This document shows, piece after piece, positions 36,170 to 45,556 of a stretch of 64,000 nucleotides of DNA. Under the pieces are notes generated by a model. The model searched no databases. It had not been told where the DNA came from and saw nothing but the letters and a program-made list of their open reading frames with translations. Numbering within the stretch: the stretch's first letter is position 1; each line of letters starts with the position of its first letter. This DNA comes from JAGVPT01 sp035505655. GTDB lineage: Bacteria > Bacteroidota > Ignavibacteria > UBA10030 > UBA8401. The stretch is from assembly GCA_035505655.1 (NCBI GenBank), contig DATJQP010000100.1:33237-97236 (forward strand). The letters run 5' to 3'. The translations under genes and the position numbers were made by a program.

Positions 36170-37261
36170 ATGAAAAAGAAAATTGTCGTATCCACATTTG
36201 CCGTCGTCTTCATTACCGCCGGCGCATTTCTCTTCTTCGGAAGCTCGAAGACTTCAAAGGAAACGGAGCTCCCGAAAGTCAAGGTCGAACGAGGGGATAT
36301 TATAGAGAAGGCGCTCGCCGTCGGGACGATCGAACCCGAGAATGAAATCTCGGTAAAGTCGCAGGTGGGAGGCGTCGTGAAGCAGATCTTTGCCGATGCC
36401 GGCACCTTCGTAAACGCGGGGGATCCTCTCCTTGAAGTGAAACCCGACCCCGCGCCGGTCGACCTCGCCGACGCAAAACGCCAGGTCGAGCTCTCGGAAG
36501 TGGAAGTGGAGAACGTCTCGAAGGACATGGTCCGCGAGGATTCCCTCTTCAAAAAGCTGCTCATTTCGGCGAAGGAACATGAAGATGCGACGCGGCGCAT
36601 GCAGGAAGCCAACCTTCATCTCAGCATCGCCAGGGAGCATCTCGCGCTTCTCGAGAGCGGGAAGGTGAGCATCGGGAACACGGAGATCCAATCCGTCATC
36701 AAGGCCCCCATCAGCGGGTACGTCCTTAGCAAGTCGGTGGAGGTCGGCGATCCGGTGACTCCAATGACAACCTATCAGGAGGGGACCGTGCTCATGAAGA
36801 TGGCGAATATGGATCGGCTCCTCTTCAAGGGAACGGTCGATGAAATTGATGTCGGAAAACTCAAGGAGGGGATGCCGACGGAGCTGAAGGTGGGCGCGCT
36901 CCCGAGCGACACAATCCGAGGAACGCTGAAAAAGATTTCCCTGAAGGCGGAGAAGAAAGAGAACGCGACGGTCTTTCCGATCGAAATCGCCATCCCCGCG
37001 TCGAGCAACGCGACGCTCCGTGCCGGATACTCGGCGAACGCGAACATTATCATCGAGAAGAAAGAACATGTCCTCATGATCCCCGAACGGGTCGTCACGT
37101 TCCGGAACGATTCGTCGATCGTCAAGGTCGCCCTCGGACCGGGGAAGGACGAAGAGCGGGTCATCAAGACCGGGCTCAGCGATGCGATCAGTATCGAAGT
37201 GACCTCGGGATTGAAGGAAGGGGACGAAGTGTTTGAGAAACCGGTAAAGAAGATCGACTGA
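36170..37261 (+). CDS. HlyD/MacA-family periplasmic adaptor protein
   Basis: The 363-residue protein has an N-terminal membrane anchor (about residues 3-24) and the usual adaptor order: a lipoyl-like half (ISVKSQVGGVVKQIFADAG), an alpha-hairpin (about 100-150), the second lipoyl half (IKAPISGYVL), and a beta-barrel and membrane-proximal domain. It is the fusion protein of an ABC efflux or lipoprotein-export system. The ATG at 36170 is preferred over 36128 because AAGGG precedes it and the signal anchor begins there. It is three bases from the first permease gene. Confidence 0.88.
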   Translation: MKKKIVVSTFAVVFITAGAFLFFGSSKTSKETELPKVKVERGDIIEKALAVGTIEPENEISVKSQVGGVVKQIFADAGTFVNAGDPLLEVKPDPAPVDLADAKRQVELSEVEVENVSKDMVREDSLFKKLLISAKEHEDATRRMQEANLHLSIAREHLALLESGKVSIGNTEIQSVIKAPISGYVLSKSVEVGDPVTPMTTYQEGTVLMKMANMDRLLFKGTVDEIDVGKLKEGMPTELKVGALPSDTIRGTLKKISLKAEKKENATVFPIEIAIPASSNATLRAGYSANANIIIEKKEHVLMIPERVVTFRNDSSIVKVALGPGKDEERVIKTGLSDAISIEVTSGLKEGDEVFEKPVKKID

Positions 37262-37263
37262 CG

Positions 37264-38499
37264 ATGAACAACTTCCGGACAACGTTGACGGAATTCATCC
37301 TCGACCTCCGGGCGCAGAAGCTCAGGGTGTTCCTCACGGTCTTCGGCATCACGTGGGGGACGGTCGCGATCATCGTCCTTATTGCGTTCGGGCTCGGCTT
37401 CAAGAAGCAGCTGACCATCAACATGCACGGGATCGGCGAAAGCATCTCGATCATGTTTCCCGGAAAGACGACGAAGGCGTTCGAAGGCTTCGGGACCGGG
37501 AGACCGATCTCGTTCATCGAGGATGACGCGGCGCTGATCGCCTCCCAGGTCCGGGATGTCCGGGCGATCAGTCCCGAGTACATCAATTGGCGGGTTCCCG
37601 TCCACGTCGGCCAGAATATCCTCAACCCCGCGATCACGGGGATCTACCCGATCTACGCCGAGATGAGGAATATCATCCCCGAGCCGGGAGGAAGGTTCAT
37701 CAACGATCCGGACCTCAGGGACCGGAGGAGAGTCGTCCTCATCGGCAACAAGGTGAAGGAGTTCCTCTTCGGCGAAACCGCCGCGGTCGGGAGGATCATT
37801 TACGTCGGAGACGTTCCGTTCACGGTCATCGGCGTCATGCAGAAGAAGACGCAGAACTCTTCCTACATGTCGCGCGACCAGGACCGGATCTTCATTCCCG
37901 CGTCGACCTTTTCCTCCGTCTTCGGCGACATCCACCTCCGCGACATGATCTTCCAGCCGAAGGATCCCTCGAGGGCCGAGGAGGTCGATAATGAAGTGCG
38001 TGAGGTGCTCGGGAAGCGGTACCGGTTCGACCCGGCCGACCACGACGCGGTCTTTATCTGGGATACCAACACGTTCGACAAGTTCCTGTTTTATTTCTTC
38101 CTTGCCTTCAATCTCTTCATGGCGCTCATCGGGAGCTTCACGCTCGCCGTGGGAGGCATCGGCGTGGCGAATATCATGTACATCGTCGTGCAGGAGCGGA
38201 TCAAGGAGATCGGCATCAAGCGGGCGGTGGGGGCGAAGCGCTCGAACATCCTTTTCCAGTTCTTCATGGAAACGTTCTTCATCATCGCCATCGGTTCCGT
38301 CATCGGGTTCGCGATCGCGTACGCGATCATCACGGCGATGCAGTTCGTTCCCATCCAGGACTTCGTCGGGACGCCCGTCCTGTCGGTTGAGGTCGCCGCG
38401 GCTGCGGTCATCGTCCTCTCCGTCATCGGCTTTATCGCAGGGGTGATGCCCGCCCGTCGGGCCGCCAACCTCGACGTCGTCGATTGCCTGAGGACCTGA
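37264..38499 (+). CDS. MacB/FtsX-type ABC transporter permease
   Basis: The 411-residue permease has one N-terminal transmembrane segment (about 20-42, GITWGTVAIIVLIAFGLG), a large periplasmic MacB-like domain, and three C-terminal segments ending in GVMPARRAANLDVVDCLR, the typical FtsX-family tail. It lacks an ATPase domain. Neighbours are the adaptor upstream and a second permease four bases downstream. Such sets act in mechanical efflux of peptides, lipids or antibiotics. Confidence 0.9.
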   Translation: MNNFRTTLTEFILDLRAQKLRVFLTVFGITWGTVAIIVLIAFGLGFKKQLTINMHGIGESISIMFPGKTTKAFEGFGTGRPISFIEDDAALIASQVRDVRAISPEYINWRVPVHVGQNILNPAITGIYPIYAEMRNIIPEPGGRFINDPDLRDRRRVVLIGNKVKEFLFGETAAVGRIIYVGDVPFTVIGVMQKKTQNSSYMSRDQDRIFIPASTFSSVFGDIHLRDMIFQPKDPSRAEEVDNEVREVLGKRYRFDPADHDAVFIWDTNTFDKFLFYFFLAFNLFMALIGSFTLAVGGIGVANIMYIVVQERIKEIGIKRAVGAKRSNILFQFFMETFFIIAIGSVIGFAIAYAIITAMQFVPIQDFVGTPVLSVEVAAAAVIVLSVIGFIAGVMPARRAANLDVVDCLRT

Positions 38500-38503
38500 G
38501 CCT

Positions 38504-39745
38504 ATGTGGATCGAACTTCTGCGAGAATTCTTTCACGACCTGCGTGCCCACCGGACCCGCGCCACGCTCACACTGATCGCGATTACCTGGGGCACGATCT
38601 CGGTCGTCCTCCTTCTTGCTTTCGGCGAAGGGCTTACGGACAGGCTCACGAACGGGTTGATCAACGCCGGAAACCGGATCATGATCGTCTACCCCGGTGA
38701 AACCGGACTCGTCTTTGAAGGGTTGCCGAAAGGTCGGGGGATCCACCTGATCGAGGACGATGTCGAGCTCCTGAGGGAATCGATCCCGGCGATCGACATC
38801 GCGAGCCCTCAATACCGGAGAAACATCACCCTCACGTACAACAAGTTCTCGATCACGACCGAATGCGAGGGAGTGAACTCCGGCTTCGAGGAGATGCGTC
38901 GGATGTACCCGGCGGCCGGAGGTCGGTTCCTCAACGCCCTCGACGTCAGCGAACAACGCCGCGTCATCTTTCTTGGGCCGAAGATCGCAAAAGACATCTT
39001 CAAGGATGAGGATCCAATCGGCAAAACTCTTCTCGTCGACGGCACTCCGTATACGCTTGTCGGGATCATGGAGGAGAAGCTTCAGACTTCGATGAACAAC
39101 GGTCCCGACGACCGGCGTGCCATCATCCCGTATACCTCGTTCCGGAACATGTACGGCAATCTCTACGTCAACTCGATCGTCGTCCGGCCGAGCGACCCCG
39201 GCAAGCAGACCTTTGTGAAAAGCGAGGTCTACCGGGTCCTCGGCAGGAAATACCGGTTCGATCCTTCGGATGAGCGGGCCCTCGGAATCTGGGACTTTAT
39301 CGAAGAGGAAGCGATCAACCGAAAGGTCGGTCTCGGCATCTCGATCTTCCTCGGATCGGTCGGATTTCTCACCCTCCTCATCGCTGGAGTCGGAGTGGCC
39401 AATGTCATGTACGTTGTCGTGAGGGAGCGGACACGCGAGATCGGCATCAAGATGGCGCTCGGAGCCCGCAAGGCATACATCCTGTTCCAGTTCCTCTTCG
39501 AGTCGCTCCTCATCTCCTTCATCGGAGGCTCGGCGGGAATGCTCTTTTCCTGGACGGTCATTTCTCTCGTCCGGACCCTTCCGGCGGACGACGGACCGAT
39601 GCAGTTTCTCGGTCGTCCGATTCTTTCGCTTAACATCATGCTCCTAACGGCCGGCATCCTGACGATCATCGGTGTTCTTGCAGGTTTCTTTCCGGCCCGG
39701 AAGGCTGCGAATGTGGATCCGGTCGAGTCGTTGCGATACGAGTAA
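38504..39745 (+). CDS. MacB/FtsX-type ABC transporter permease, second subunit
   Basis: The 413-residue paralogue of the previous protein has the same topology and the same ending (FFPARKAANVDPVESLR). Two different permeases imply a heterodimeric membrane unit. No ATP-binding subunit follows: the next gene, after a promoter, is a glycoside hydrolase. The ATPase must therefore come from another locus. Confidence 0.9.
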   Translation: MWIELLREFFHDLRAHRTRATLTLIAITWGTISVVLLLAFGEGLTDRLTNGLINAGNRIMIVYPGETGLVFEGLPKGRGIHLIEDDVELLRESIPAIDIASPQYRRNITLTYNKFSITTECEGVNSGFEEMRRMYPAAGGRFLNALDVSEQRRVIFLGPKIAKDIFKDEDPIGKTLLVDGTPYTLVGIMEEKLQTSMNNGPDDRRAIIPYTSFRNMYGNLYVNSIVVRPSDPGKQTFVKSEVYRVLGRKYRFDPSDERALGIWDFIEEEAINRKVGLGISIFLGSVGFLTLLIAGVGVANVMYVVVRERTREIGIKMALGARKAYILFQFLFESLLISFIGGSAGMLFSWTVISLVRTLPADDGPMQFLGRPILSLNIMLLTAGILTIIGVLAGFFPARKAANVDPVESLRYE

Positions 39746-39784
39746 TCACTCTTCGGGCGTTGAGCACCGACATCCTTTCATCCC

Positions 39785-39813
39785 TTGAAAAGGACCTCCC
39801 GGTTCGCTATATT
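39785..39813 (+). promoter_or_regulatory. Promoter of the GH20 gene
   Basis: TTGAAA (39785-39790), a 17-base spacer and TATATT (39808-39813) lie about 105 bases before the GH20 start, so the hydrolase is transcribed separately from the permease genes. Confidence 0.6.
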
Positions 39814-39919
39814 CTCCGCGTGCCTTTCCACGTCGCAGTCGACTCTGTGACCTCCCCATGATTCGTCCACTCCACCGCTCAACGCAGATATGACAATATT
39901 CCGTCACCCGGGGGGAACC

Positions 39920-42472
39920 GTGAAAACTACCGTCGCATGTATCGTCTGTCTCTTGCTTCTGTCCGTCACGACGGAAGCGCAGGAAGAATCGACCGTGAAG
40001 CCGTCAATCATCCCGACTCCGCAATTGCTCGTCGTCAAAAACCTCAGGTTCAAACTCACAGGGGGGACGAAGATCGTCCTCGGTTCTGACGCCGTCTCGG
40101 AGCAGTTCACCGCTGAGCAGCTGAACGATGAAATCGCCGCCAGAGGAGGTCAGAGGCTCAAGGTCGCGTTCGAGAACTCTCTCAGAAAGCTCCCCGCGAG
40201 TTTCATTTACATTGGGTCCCCTTCGTCCGAGTTCGGACGGGCGCTCCTCAAAGAGCGGAAGGGGATACTGACGCCCGACCTGAAGGAAGAGGGCTACTTC
40301 CTCGACGTCGAGCCGGGGGGGATTGTTCTTATCGGCGAATCTTCTGCGGGGAGGTTTTACGCTGTCATGAGCCTTTCCCAGATTCTTCAGCGTGAACGGA
40401 GAAGCCTCTATGCCTCCGGCGTCTCCATCACCGATTTCCCCAAAGAAAAGATGCGCGGCATTTCGGATGACATCAGCCGCGGTCAGGTCTCGACGCTCGA
40501 CAATTTCGAAAAGATCATCCGGTTCCTTGCCCGGTACAAGATGAACACCTATTCCCCCTACATCGAGGATGTCTTTTCATTCGCGAACCATCCTTTGATC
40601 GGGAGGGGACGGGGAGCGCTCACGGCGGCCGAGGTGCGAACCCTCGACGCCTATGCGAAGAAGTTTCACGTCGATCTTGTCCCGACCTTTGAGACGCTCG
40701 GCCACTGGGAAAACATTCTCGCGAAGCCGGAGTACCTGTCGTATGCCGAGTTTCCGGGGGCGCAGACCCTGAAGGTGGGGGATGAGAAGACATACGCTCT
40801 TCTGGACGAGATGATCGGCGAGCTGTCGCATGCCTTCAGCTCTCCATATTTCAACATGGGAGCGGACGAGTCGTGGGATGTGGGGTTGGGATCCAATCGC
40901 GACCGGGTGGCAAAGGAAGGGATCGCTTCGGTACACGCCGATCATTACAGAAAGGTCGCCGAGATTGTCAAAAAGTACGGCAAGAAGCCGATGATGTACG
41001 GCGACATCATCCTCAACAATCCGGCTATCCTCAAGCAGATGCCGAACGATATCGTCATCGTCGACTGGCATTATGACCCGGAGTTTACCTATCCGAGCGC
41101 GGAAGTGTTCCGGAAGGCGGGCTTCCGATTCGTTGCCTCTCCGGCCGTCTGGAATTTCACCGGCCCGTTCCCGGATTTCTTCGGATCGAGCGTCAACATC
41201 CAGCGGTTCAATGCCGACGCCTTTGCGAACGGGGCGCTCGGGCTTCTCACCTCGAACTGGAATGACTACGGCGGCGAGGAGCTGAGGGAACTCAACTACT
41301 ACGGGTACGCATGGAGCGCGGAATGTGCCTGGCATCCCGAGGGGGCGGAGATTGGCGAATTCGACAGCCGGTTTTTCAAAGAGTTCTTCGGGGTTGAGGA
41401 TGACCGGACGATCCGCTCTGTCTACGGTATCCTCGCCAGCCCCGGCAACGCGGTAAGCTGGCAGGAGATGTGGCGCCATCCGATGCTCCCCCTCCGACCT
41501 GAATCGCTGAACGACGGCTACCTTCCGATCCTCGAGAGGGTCGCTAGTATAAAATCGACAATGCCGGTCGCGCTCGCTCTGATTGAAGAAGCGAAGGGGG
41601 TCACCGGTCTCGGAGCGGAACAACTTCGGTACCTCACCTTTGTTGCAAAGTTGAACCTATGGTTTGCGGAGAAAATTGAGGCCGGTGAGAAGATCAAGGC
41701 GATCTGCAACGATGCGGGAGACGTCGCGCGGAAAGACTCGGCTGCCGCCCTCGTCTCCGGAGTGTGCGACGACGTCGTGAAGCGCCTCCTCTCGCTGAAG
41801 GGAGAGTTTGAAAGGCTCTGGCTCGCGACGAACGAGTCGGCCGGCCTGGAATTGCTCCTCGCCCGGTACGATCGTCAGGCCGCGTACTGGAAAGAGACGG
41901 CGGAGCAGGTGAAGAGGGGGAATTTCACCGTTGACCCTCAACTGCCGAGCCAGTGGATCTTCGACCCAGCAGCCAACCCAGGGAACGAGAAATTGCGTCA
42001 GGTCCAGAGAGCTTGCTTCCGGAAAGTTTTTGTCCTTCCAAAGGGGTCGCGGAGCGCCATCGTGCAGGTTCTGGCAAGCAGCTACGCCAGGATCAGTTTG
42101 AATGGAACAGTTCTCGGCGAAGTCTATGTGCGCCGCTCGAACTCGCTGAGCCTTGAAAAGGAAAGAGTGAAACTTTTCGACGTCCTGCACATGCTGAAGG
42201 ATACGTCGAACACTCTCGGGATAGAGGTGGAATCGTACGAGCCCGGCAGTTCCGCGGGAACGAACGTCTACGCGGAATTCCGGCTCGCGGACGGATCAGT
42301 CAGGACACTTATGAGCGACTCGACCTGGAGCGTCTCCGAGAATCCCGGGCCGAACTGGCTGACGTCTTCCGGTGTTGATTCTACCTGGCGTTCGGCTGCG
42401 GCGAAGCCTCTCCCCATGACGATCGTGAAACCGAATTTCGAAGCGGGAAGAGGATCGTGGATCGAGCGATAG
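39920..42472 (+). CDS. GH20-family beta-N-acetylhexosaminidase-like exported enzyme
   Basis: The 850-residue protein has a signal peptide (ending near TEAQE), a GH20b-type N-terminal domain (about residues 30-150) and a catalytic barrel (from about 160). The catalytic Asp-Glu pair is in NMGADESWD (D316/E317), as in substrate-assisted hexosaminidases. A long C-terminal part includes a beta-sandwich near 710-830. I chose the GTG at 39920 because GGGGGGA precedes it and the signal peptide then begins with a charged residue; an ATG ten codons earlier has no binding site. It probably trims N-acetylhexosamine from glycans or cell wall in the periplasm. Confidence 0.8.
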   Translation: MKTTVACIVCLLLLSVTTEAQEESTVKPSIIPTPQLLVVKNLRFKLTGGTKIVLGSDAVSEQFTAEQLNDEIAARGGQRLKVAFENSLRKLPASFIYIGSPSSEFGRALLKERKGILTPDLKEEGYFLDVEPGGIVLIGESSAGRFYAVMSLSQILQRERRSLYASGVSITDFPKEKMRGISDDISRGQVSTLDNFEKIIRFLARYKMNTYSPYIEDVFSFANHPLIGRGRGALTAAEVRTLDAYAKKFHVDLVPTFETLGHWENILAKPEYLSYAEFPGAQTLKVGDEKTYALLDEMIGELSHAFSSPYFNMGADESWDVGLGSNRDRVAKEGIASVHADHYRKVAEIVKKYGKKPMMYGDIILNNPAILKQMPNDIVIVDWHYDPEFTYPSAEVFRKAGFRFVASPAVWNFTGPFPDFFGSSVNIQRFNADAFANGALGLLTSNWNDYGGEELRELNYYGYAWSAECAWHPEGAEIGEFDSRFFKEFFGVEDDRTIRSVYGILASPGNAVSWQEMWRHPMLPLRPESLNDGYLPILERVASIKSTMPVALALIEEAKGVTGLGAEQLRYLTFVAKLNLWFAEKIEAGEKIKAICNDAGDVARKDSAAALVSGVCDDVVKRLLSLKGEFERLWLATNESAGLELLLARYDRQAAYWKETAEQVKRGNFTVDPQLPSQWIFDPAANPGNEKLRQVQRACFRKVFVLPKGSRSAIVQVLASSYARISLNGTVLGEVYVRRSNSLSLEKERVKLFDVLHMLKDTSNTLGIEVESYEPGSSAGTNVYAEFRLADGSVRTLMSDSTWSVSENPGPNWLTSSGVDSTWRSAAAKPLPMTIVKPNFEAGRGSWIER

Positions 42473-42517
42473 AGAGATCACGAATTGACCAAAGCATAAT
42501 CTAAAGGAGGATGAGAA

Positions 42518-45500
42518 GTGAGAAGAAGCTGCTTGTTCACGTTTCTTGTTTGCTTCTGGATGTCGGCGAGTGTGGCACAGATCGAGCCGGCGGACGGCAT
42601 CCGCAAAAACATCCCACAGGTCCATGCCCTTGAGAATCTCACGATCGTTGTCTCCCCCGGGAAGCGAATTGAAAAGGGGACGATCGTGGTGCGCGACGGT
42701 ATCGTCGAAGCGGCCGGCAGAGATGTCCGGATTCCCGCGGACGCACGAGTGTGGGACTGCACGGGGCTTACTGCATATCCCGGTCTGATCGACCTCTACA
42801 CAGAAATCGGACAGCCCAAGGCGAAGCCGGGAGCTCCGGGTGAAGCGCCTCCGCCTCCTCCGCGCGGATCGGTTCACTGGAGCCCGCAGGTCCATCCCCA
42901 GCTTTCGGGGGGAGAGCAGTTCGTGCCAGACAAGGAGCTCGCGGAAAAGTACCGGGCAATGGGGTTCACGGACGCTCTCACCGCTCCGGGCAGTGGCATC
43001 TTCCACGGATCGAGCGCCCTCGTGGACCTCGGAGATGGCTCGGCAAATTCTGACGTCATGAGAGAAGGCGTCACCGAGAATGTATCTTTCGCCCACGGTG
43101 CCTGGGGGGATGAATATCCCGGCTCGTTGATGGGCGCCATCGCGCTTATTCGTCAGACTTTCATCGACGCAAACTGGTATGCAACCGCCCAGAAGATCTA
43201 CAGGAAGAACCCCGCTCAGCCCAGGCCCGAGGAGAACGAGGCGCTTGCCGCGCTCGACGCCGCGGCGGCCGGAAAGCAGCCGATCGTCTTTGAGACGACA
43301 GACGAACAGAATGTCCTGAGAGCTTCGAAGATCGCGAAAGAGTTCTCGCTTTCGTACTGGATCAGAGGGAACGGTTACGAGTACCGGCGTCTCGATGCCA
43401 TCAAATCCCTCAATGCTCCGCTGATTCTCCCCGTGAATTTCCCCGATCCCCCGGCGGTCAGCACCCCGGAGGAAGCCCTCAATGTCACCCTCGAAGATAT
43501 GCGTCACTGGGACTTTGCGCCGGAGAATCCGGCCCGCGTCAGGAAAGCGGGAATCACTTTTGCCTTCACCACTTCCACGCTGAAGGATGTGACGAAGTTC
43601 AGGGGGCTCGTTCATACGGCGATTGAAAGGGGGTTGAGTCCCGACGACGCCCTCGCGGCTCTCACGACGGTCCCGGCGGCGATGATCGGCATGGAGCGGA
43701 GGCTGGGAACGATAGAGCCGGGGAAGGATGCCAACTTTGTCCTTGCCGACGGGGATCTCTTCGGTGAAAAAACGAAGATCAAAGAGACCTGGGTGAGCGG
43801 CGTCCGATATGAAGTGAAGGCACCTCCGTTGGTCGAGCCGCGCGGAACATGGTCGTATTCATTCTCCCTCTCGCCGGCGAAGGTGGACACAGGCACGATG
43901 ACTCTTACCGGAGAACCCGAGGCATATTCGGCGGTTGTTGCCCGTGGCGCCAGGAACGTGAAAGTCTCCACTGTCTCGCTCGTCGGTGAGGAGCTTGGAC
44001 TCGTCTTCACCGGAGATTCTTTGGGATATACGGGCATCGTTCGTCTCACGGGCGCAGTGGAAGATTCAACGATGAGCGGGAGGGGAGAGATGCCGGACGG
44101 GAGCACCATCACCTGGTCGGCCATCCTGAAAAAGAGGTTCACGGAGCCTCCCGACACCTCGAGGAAGCAGGAGGCTCTCCATGCATCGTTCGACGTCGTC
44201 TACCCCGAGGCACCGTTCGGCAGGAAGAGCCTCCCTGCCCAGCCGGAGAACATCCTCGTCAAAGGGGGCTATGTCTGGACAAGCGGTCCGCTCGGGAATC
44301 TCGAGAACACAGATATCCTCTATACAAACGGACGCGTCGCGAAAATAGGGAAAAACATCGCACCCCCAAAAGGGGCGTTCATCATCGAAGCGACGGGGAA
44401 GCAGGTGACGGCCGGGCTCATCGACTGCCATTCGCACACGGCAATCTCCGAGGGAGTCAACGAAGCCGGCCAGGCGATCTCCGCCGAGGTCCGCATCGGA
44501 GATGTCGTCGACGGCGACGATGTGGCGATTTACCGGGAGCTTGCCGGGGGATTGACGGTCGCGAACCTTCTTCACGGCTCTGCGAATCCGATCGGAGGGC
44601 AGAATCAGGTCGTGAAACTCAGGTGGGGAATGCTCCCGGAGGAAATGAAGTTCGAGGGGGCGCCGGAAGGGATCAAATTCGCCCTTGGCGAAAACGTGAA
44701 GCAATCGAATTGGGGGGACAAGTACACCACCCGTTATCCCCAGACACGGATGGGCGTTGAAGAGATCATCCGGGACGAGTTCCGCGCGGCCCAGGATTAC
44801 GAACGAAAAATGGAAGAGGCGAAAAGGAATCCCGACATCGTCCCGCCTCACCGGGACCTCGAACTCGAAGCCATCGTCGAGATCCTTCACGGTGATCGAT
44901 TAATCCATTGCCATTCGTACCGGCAGGATGAGATCCTCATGCTCATGAGGCTGGCGGAGGACTTCGGCTTCAGGGTTGCCACCTTCCAGCACGGGCTTGA
45001 GGCCTACAAGGTCGCGGAGGTCGTTGCGAAGCACGGTGCGGGAGTTTCAACGTTCAGCGACTGGTGGGCGTACAAGTACGAAGTGATCGATGCCATTCCA
45101 TATAATGGGGCGCTCCTCCACGATGCGGGTGTCGTCGTCTCTTACAATTCGGACAGCGATGAACTTGCACGGCGGCTCAACGTCGAGGCGGCGAAGGCAG
45201 TAAAATACGGTGGGGTATCGGAGGAAGAAGCGCTGAAGTTTGTGACGATCAACCCCGCCAAGCAGCTCCGCATCGACAAGCGGGTCGGCTCGATCGAGGT
45301 CGGGAAGGATGCCGACTTTGTCATCTGGAGCGGATCCCCCCTTTCTCCCTATTCCGTGTGCGAGCAGACCTGGATCGATGGTCGGAAGTTCTTCGACCGG
45401 GACGAAGACAGGGCGATGAACGAGGAGATCCAGAAGGAAAGGGCTGTGCTTGTGCAAAAGATCCTCAAGGCGAAGGAGTCTCCGTCCGGAGGAGGTGGGC

Positions 45501-45556
45501 CGGCTTCTCCCAAAAAGACGTCGTACTCTTGCCATGAAGAAGGAGGCGAGCGATGA
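42518..45556 (+). CDS. Exported tandem amidohydrolase with one degenerate domain
   Basis: The 1012-residue protein has a signal peptide and two amidohydrolase-superfamily halves joined by a beta-rich middle domain (about 430-550). The N-terminal half keeps the beta composite framework and the ending TIEPGKDANFVLADGD, but its metal site reads YPGLIDLYTEIG without HXH. The C-terminal half is intact: HXH in IDCHSHT (H638, H640), HCHSYRQDE (H797, H799), FQHGLEA, NSDSDE and SIEVGKDADFVIW. It is related to imidazolonepropionase-type hydrolases; the substrate is unknown. GTG start with AAAGGAGG. Its stop overlaps the next gene in ATGA. Confidence 0.85.
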   Translation: MRRSCLFTFLVCFWMSASVAQIEPADGIRKNIPQVHALENLTIVVSPGKRIEKGTIVVRDGIVEAAGRDVRIPADARVWDCTGLTAYPGLIDLYTEIGQPKAKPGAPGEAPPPPPRGSVHWSPQVHPQLSGGEQFVPDKELAEKYRAMGFTDALTAPGSGIFHGSSALVDLGDGSANSDVMREGVTENVSFAHGAWGDEYPGSLMGAIALIRQTFIDANWYATAQKIYRKNPAQPRPEENEALAALDAAAAGKQPIVFETTDEQNVLRASKIAKEFSLSYWIRGNGYEYRRLDAIKSLNAPLILPVNFPDPPAVSTPEEALNVTLEDMRHWDFAPENPARVRKAGITFAFTTSTLKDVTKFRGLVHTAIERGLSPDDALAALTTVPAAMIGMERRLGTIEPGKDANFVLADGDLFGEKTKIKETWVSGVRYEVKAPPLVEPRGTWSYSFSLSPAKVDTGTMTLTGEPEAYSAVVARGARNVKVSTVSLVGEELGLVFTGDSLGYTGIVRLTGAVEDSTMSGRGEMPDGSTITWSAILKKRFTEPPDTSRKQEALHASFDVVYPEAPFGRKSLPAQPENILVKGGYVWTSGPLGNLENTDILYTNGRVAKIGKNIAPPKGAFIIEATGKQVTAGLIDCHSHTAISEGVNEAGQAISAEVRIGDVVDGDDVAIYRELAGGLTVANLLHGSANPIGGQNQVVKLRWGMLPEEMKFEGAPEGIKFALGENVKQSNWGDKYTTRYPQTRMGVEEIIRDEFRAAQDYERKMEEAKRNPDIVPPHRDLELEAIVEILHGDRLIHCHSYRQDEILMLMRLAEDFGFRVATFQHGLEAYKVAEVVAKHGAGVSTFSDWWAYKYEVIDAIPYNGALLHDAGVVVSYNSDSDELARRLNVEAAKAVKYGGVSEEEALKFVTINPAKQLRIDKRVGSIEVGKDADFVIWSGSPLSPYSVCEQTWIDGRKFFDRDEDRAMNEEIQKERAVLVQKILKAKESPSGGGGPASPKKTSYSCHEEGGER

